From Pseudomonas sp. MM211 (lineage in GTDB: Bacteria > Pseudomonadota > Gammaproteobacteria > Pseudomonadales > Pseudomonadaceae), in contig NZ_CP081942.1 of assembly GCF_020386635.1 (NCBI RefSeq), forward strand, positions 3,844,001-3,908,000: a stretch of DNA of 64,000 nt, read 5' to 3'. This document shows, one piece after another, positions 60,440-64,000 of this stretch; position 1 is the first letter of the stretch; every line of letters begins with the position of its first letter. The position numbers were made by a program, and so were the translations under genes. A model generated the notes under the pieces. That model saw nothing but the letters and a program-made list of their open reading frames with translations. It did no database searches and was not told the DNA's origin.

Positions 60440-60455
60440 GAGTACAACTGTACTC
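60440..60455. promoter_or_regulatory. Palindromic operator-like site upstream of fabA
   Basis: GAGTACA-AC-TGTACTC is a near-perfect palindrome with seven-base arms, 128-143 bp upstream of fabA. The GTACA-NN-TGTAC core resembles the FabR site of E. coli (GTACA-NN-TGT), which controls fabA and fabB. In Pseudomonas the corresponding TetR-type regulator is DesT. Regulator identity is inferred. Confidence 0.5.
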
Positions 60456-60582
60456 ACCGCACTGTGACTTTCACCACAACGCAACAGTCTATGACTAGGC
60501 TGCTGGCAGTCGCATTACTGATGCGCCGCCAGCCAGGACGATTTACCCAGCCGAGGCGCGTGGGGATTATTGAGGAGCTCGC

Positions 60583-61098
60583 ATGACCAAACAAAACGCC
60601 TTCACCCAGGAAGATCTGTTGCGCTGCAGCCGCGGCGAACTGTTCGGCCCGGGTAATGCGCAACTGCCCGCCCCCAACATGTTGATGATCGATCGAATCG
60701 TCCACATCAGCGAAACGGGCGGCAAGTACGGCAAGGGCGAAATTGTCGCAGAGCTCGATATCAATCCTGATCTGTGGTTCTTCGGCTGCCATTTCGAAGG
60801 CGACCCGGTCATGCCTGGCTGCCTGGGCCTCGATGCCATGTGGCAGCTGGTTGGCTTCTTCCTCGGCTGGCAGGGTAACCCCGGCCGTGGCCGTGCATTG
60901 GGTTCGGGCGACGTGAAATTCTTCGGCCAGGTTCTGCCTACCGCCAAGAAAGTCACCTACAACATCCATATCAAACGCACCATCACCCGTTCGCTGATCC
61001 TGGCAATCGCCGATGGCAGCGTGAGTGTCGATGGTCGCGAGATCTACAGTGCCGAAAGCCTGCGCGTCGGCCTGTTCACTTCCACCGACAGTTTCTAA
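60583..61098 (+). CDS. fabA: FabA, 3-hydroxydecanoyl-ACP dehydratase/isomerase
   Basis: A 171-residue hot-dog enzyme that makes trans-2- and cis-3-decenoyl-ACP, the branch point to unsaturated fatty acids. The active-site His and Asp are in [26 protein letters not shown] precedes the ATG. fabB follows at 12 bp, the canonical fabAB operon. Confidence 0.98.
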   Translation: MTKQNAFTQEDLLRCSRGELFGPGNAQLPAPNMLMIDRIVHISETGGKYGKGEIVAELDINPDLWFFGCHFEGDPVMPGCLGLDAMWQLVGFFLGWQGNPGRGRALGSGDVKFFGQVLPTAKKVTYNIHIKRTITRSLILAIADGSVSVDGREIYSAESLRVGLFTSTDSF

Positions 61099-61110
61099 AG
61101 GATCCTTTCC

Positions 61111-62331
61111 ATGCGTCGCGTCGTTATTACCGGTCTAGGCATCGTTTCCTGCCTGGGCAATGACAAAGAAACCGTCTCCGCCAACCTTCGCGCTGGCCGC
61201 CCCGGTATCCGCTTCAATCCGGAATACGCCGAAAAGGGTCTGCGCAGCCATGTATCCGGCTCCGTCGACCTGAACCTGGAAGAATTGATCGACCGCAAGC
61301 TGTTCCGCTTCATGGGTGATGCCGCGGCCTACGCCTACCTGGCGATGGATCAGGCGATCAAGGATTCCGGTCTGAGCGAAGATCAGGTCTCGAACCCACG
61401 TACCGGCCTGATCGCCGGTTCTGGCGGGGCTTCCACTCTTAACCAGATGGAAGCTATCGACACCCTGCGCGAGAAAGGCGTCAAGCGTGTTGGCCCGTAC
61501 CGCGTTACCCGCACCATGGGCAGCACCGTTTCCGCCTGTCTGGCGACACCCTTCAAGATCAAGGGCGTCAACTTCTCCATTTCCTCGGCTTGCGCCACCA
61601 GCGCGCATTGCATCGGCCAGGCCATGGAGCAGATCCAGCTCGGCAAGCAGGACGTGGTCTTCGCCGGTGGTGGTGAGGAAGAGCATTGGAGCCAAAGCTG
61701 CCTGTTCGACGCCATGGGCGCCCTTTCCACTCAATACAACGACACCCCGGAAAAGGCCTCCCGTGCCTACGATGCTAAGCGTGACGGTTTCGTCATCGCT
61801 GGCGGCGGCGGCATGGTCGTCGTTGAAGAGCTGGAGCACGCGCTGGCTCGTGGCGCCAAGATCTACGCCGAGATCGTCGGCTACGGTGCGACCTCGGACG
61901 GCTACGACATGGTTGCCCCGAGTGGCGAAGGCGCGGTGCGCTGCATGCAGCAGGCACTGTCCACCGTCGACACCCCGATCGACTACCTGAACACCCACGG
62001 CACTTCGACTCCGGTCGGCGACGTTGCGGAAATGAAGGGTGTGCGCGAAGTGTTCGGCGAAAAGGCTCCGGCCATCAGCTCCACCAAGAGCCTGTCCGGT
62101 CACAGCCTGGGCGCCGCCGGTGTTCACGAAGCGATCTACTGCCTGCTGATGATGGAAGGCAACTTCATCACCGCCTCGGCCAACATCGAGGAACTGGATC
62201 CGGCTGTCGCTGATTTGCCGATCCTGCGTGAAACCCGTGAGAACGCCAAGCTGGACACCATCATGTCCAACAGCTTCGGCTTCGGTGGCACCAACGCCAC
62301 CCTGGTACTGAAGCGCTGGGCCGGCAACTGA
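61111..62331 (+). CDS. fabB: FabB, 3-oxoacyl-ACP synthase I
   Basis: A 406-residue condensing enzyme (KAS I) that extends unsaturated acyl chains. The catalytic Cys is in [16 protein letters not shown], the two His in [11 protein letters not shown] and [12 protein letters not shown], and the C-terminus has [16 protein letters not shown]. Full length and intact. Confidence 0.98.
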   Translation: MRRVVITGLGIVSCLGNDKETVSANLRAGRPGIRFNPEYAEKGLRSHVSGSVDLNLEELIDRKLFRFMGDAAAYAYLAMDQAIKDSGLSEDQVSNPRTGLIAGSGGASTLNQMEAIDTLREKGVKRVGPYRVTRTMGSTVSACLATPFKIKGVNFSISSACATSAHCIGQAMEQIQLGKQDVVFAGGGEEEHWSQSCLFDAMGALSTQYNDTPEKASRAYDAKRDGFVIAGGGGMVVVEELEHALARGAKIYAEIVGYGATSDGYDMVAPSGEGAVRCMQQALSTVDTPIDYLNTHGTSTPVGDVAEMKGVREVFGEKAPAISSTKSLSGHSLGAAGVHEAIYCLLMMEGNFITASANIEELDPAVADLPILRETRENAKLDTIMSNSFGFGGTNATLVLKRWAGN

Positions 62332-62346
62332 TAACTGCCTGATACG

Positions 62347-62374
62347 AAAAACGGCGCCTTAGGGCGCCGTTTTT
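62347..62374 (+). terminator. Rho-independent terminator of fabAB
   Basis: AAAAACGGCGCC and GGCGCCGTTTTT form a 12-bp stem with loop TTAG, followed by more T residues. Confidence 0.93.
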
Positions 62375-62426
62375 TATGCTCCGGGTTTATTCACTACAGG
62401 CCCGCGTAGCGTTGTATCTCGCCGCC

Positions 62427-62891
62427 TCAGCGCACCTCGAAGCGCTGCTCAGCCAACTTGCGGTCGCCCTGGAAAAGCAGGAAATGCCACTCGCCGGGTA
62501 CCACTTCGTTATTCTCGGAAAACTCGAAGGCCATGACGTCCTGCAACGCGTCGGGCACCAGCTTCTGCGTCACCACGAACTTGTCGCGGCGCTGGCCATC
62601 GCTACCAGTCACGCCTGGGGTGAGGTACAGCAGAGTCAGCGGCTCGCCATCGGCAGTCTTGCCCGTCAGCGTATAGCGCATACCGAACTTGGTGCCCAAC
62701 TTGGCCGGTACCACGCTGGTCTGCTGGATTTCCTGACTGGACTGGGTCAGCACCCGCTCGCCCGGTTGAAAATCCTTGTACTGGCTGACGAAAACGCCGT
62801 ACTCGACCGGCCCCTGCACACGTACCTCAGACTGAACCAGGCCTGCTGCCAGCAGCAGCGCCGTCATCGTTGCGAATCGAAAGTGTTGCAT
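62427..62891 (-). CDS. DUF3859 exported protein
   Basis: A 154-residue protein with a signal peptide (MQHFRFATMTALLLAAGLVQ). The body is the DUF3859 fold (EVRVQGPVEYGVFVSQYKD, FGMRYTLTGKTADGEPLTLL, VPGEWHFLLFQGDRKLAEQR). Probably periplasmic. Function unknown. It converges with fabB. Confidence 0.83.
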   Translation of the reverse strand: MQHFRFATMTALLLAAGLVQSEVRVQGPVEYGVFVSQYKDFQPGERVLTQSSQEIQQTSVVPAKLGTKFGMRYTLTGKTADGEPLTLLYLTPGVTGSDGQRRDKFVVTQKLVPDALQDVMAFEFSENNEVVPGEWHFLLFQGDRKLAEQRFEVR

Positions 62892-62961
62892 CTCACGCTC
62901 CTTCTTTGGAATGGCGCGAGGTTATGACGCGGCGATGACAACCTAATGACAATCGTGGCCG

Positions 62962-63990
62962 TCAGCGTGGCGCAGGCAGCGCCTCCTTCACCTGCCGTGG
63001 CAGGATGGAAAGAAAGTTGTCTCTGGCCACTTTGTGAGCAACGTCTTCGGGCAGCTCATCGAGGAAGCGATCGAAGCCCTGCATGTACTCGCCCATGCTG
63101 TCGAAGCGCCCGACTACGTCGGAGCCGATCATGAAACGCTCGGGGTAGCGGCCGACCAGCTCTACCCACTTAGGATCCGGCTTGCCGTTTTCGTCAGTGA
63201 GGTAAGGCCTGAGCATCGTCCAGGACAGATCGACATATAGATTGGGGTAGCTTTCCAACATCCGCGCGAGGGTATCGAAGAGAAAATCCAGCTTCTCCTG
63301 ATGCCGATGGATCTCCATGCTGGTGCCGGCATGCGCCCAGATGAAACGTACATGAGGGTGATTGCGCAGCGGCTCTTCGATCTCCTGCAGATAGAGCGGA
63401 TTACGCTCGCGCTTGGAGGTGATGTTGGAGTGCACCATCACCGGCAGATCGTATTCTGCCGCCAGGTGATAGACCCGGGTCATGGCCTCGTTGTTGGCCC
63501 GCGGGGTGCTGCCCTCGATCAGCGAGGTCAGGTCATCGTGGCGCGTGAACACCTCGCCGATGCCCTGCCAAAGCCCCGGATCGAGCTCCAGCATGCGGCG
63601 GATATGGGCATCCGAATTCTTGTCGTTGGGGTTGAAGCCAGACAGGAACGGGTGAAAACGATGGCGCTGCGCCTCTGGCACCTGCTTGTAGGCATGGGCG
63701 ATCAGCACGTCGGTGGCGCTGTACCAGTAGGCAGCGGCGTCATCGCCGGCGTAGTAGCGCGGGCGCTTGGGCTCGTCTTCGTGCCATTTCTTGGCGACCG
63801 GTATGCCTGAAAACATCACGTGATCGACCTTCGCCTCGTCCATGCGCTGCAGCAGTATGTCCATGCCTGCGCTTTCCTGGAAGAAATCGACGTAGTGCAA
63901 ATGGGCGTCGCTGTAACGATATTCACGCGCCTCGACAAGACCGGCCAGCAGCCCTGCAGACAATAAAAAACCCAGACGAATCAGATGCAT
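62962..63990 (-). CDS. Exported amidohydrolase-family protein
   Basis: A 342-residue amidohydrolase (TIM-barrel, Amidohydro_2-type) with a signal peptide (MHLIRLGFLLSAGLLAGLVE). The metal-binding start is SDAHLHYVDFFQE; later ligand candidates are VMVHSNITS, FIWAHAGTSMEIH and IGSDVVGRFDS. Export of this fold is not common. The substrate is unknown. The ATG is 10 bp from the window end, so upstream control is not visible. Confidence 0.87.
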   Translation of the reverse strand: MHLIRLGFLLSAGLLAGLVEAREYRYSDAHLHYVDFFQESAGMDILLQRMDEAKVDHVMFSGIPVAKKWHEDEPKRPRYYAGDDAAAYWYSATDVLIAHAYKQVPEAQRHRFHPFLSGFNPNDKNSDAHIRRMLELDPGLWQGIGEVFTRHDDLTSLIEGSTPRANNEAMTRVYHLAAEYDLPVMVHSNITSKRERNPLYLQEIEEPLRNHPHVRFIWAHAGTSMEIHRHQEKLDFLFDTLARMLESYPNLYVDLSWTMLRPYLTDENGKPDPKWVELVGRYPERFMIGSDVVGRFDSMGEYMQGFDRFLDELPEDVAHKVARDNFLSILPRQVKEALPAPR

Positions 63991-64000
63991 GCAGGCGTCC

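Noticed and set aside
60353..60586. Short frame between the kinase and fabA (77 codons)
   Set aside because: No ribosome site, no motif, and it covers the probable fabA promoter and operator.

Overview
The window is a stretch of Pseudomonas chromosome. The high GC content, the OprF/SigX/CmpX/CrfX/CmaX block, OprI, TgpA, fabAB next to gpsA, and cysB next to a cysH-like gene and thrH all point to this genus. The blocks correspond to several separate P. aeruginosa PAO1 loci (around PA1750-1777, PA0792-0798, PA2853-2875 and PA1609-1614, recalled from memory). This and the cysteine-free 326-residue OprF suggest a Pseudomonas species other than P. aeruginosa. I saw no rRNA, tRNA, CRISPR, prophage, insertion sequence or genomic island; the window reads as core genome.

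Layout. 1-3.6 kb: TerC tail, a small coupled ORF, an acyl-CoA dehydrogenase divergent from a LysR regulator, a lipoprotein and an unknown small protein. 3.9-9.4 kb: envelope-stress block oprF-sigX-cmpX-crfX-cmaX-rraA and an alpha/beta hydrolase, all on the minus strand. 9.6-13.6 kb: ppsA divergent from ppsR, then a LysE exporter. 13.7-20.4 kb: 2-methylcitrate cycle operon (GntR regulator-prpB-prpC-acnD-prpF) for propionate. 20.7-23.8 kb: a three-gene set of retropepsin-like protein, inactive transglutaminase/7TM protein and RimK-like ATP-grasp ligase. 23.8-29.2 kb: thrH, a short unusual PAPS-reductase-like gene, cysB, a universal stress protein, a thioredoxin-like protein, DAHP synthase and a small acetyltransferase-like protein.

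29.6-41.9 kb: oprI lipoprotein, L,D-transpeptidase, tesA divergent from an ABC ATPase/permease pair, greB, DoxX, an MltF-like lytic transglycosylase, tatD, a chemotaxis receptor and a thioesterase. 42.0-46.7 kb: CHAD protein and the moxR-DUF58-tgpA operon. 47-55 kb: flavin reductase-like protein, patatin, AI-2E family transporter, DUF4892, two overlapping alpha/beta hydrolases, sixA, DUF4389, gpsA. 55.4-62.3 kb: a TonB-dependent receptor / periplasmic binding protein / hybrid histidine kinase operon (kinase in the PA1611 position), then fabAB. The window ends with a DUF3859 protein and an exported amidohydrolase.

Five genes carry single-base reading-frame breaks: ppsA, a moxR-type ATPase, the AI-2E transporter, and the hybrid kinase twice. 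Three of the five lie in runs of six C or G. Protein similarity resumes immediately in the next frame each time, so base-calling or assembly error is the simplest explanation, though real mutation cannot be excluded from sequence alone. The most interesting material is the retropepsin/7TM/ATP-grasp trio, the receptor-binding protein-kinase operon, the iron-sulphur-free CysH-like protein at the cysH locus, and several clean palindromes that look like operators upstream of the prp regulator, fabA, cysB and the 8.4 kb hydrolase.
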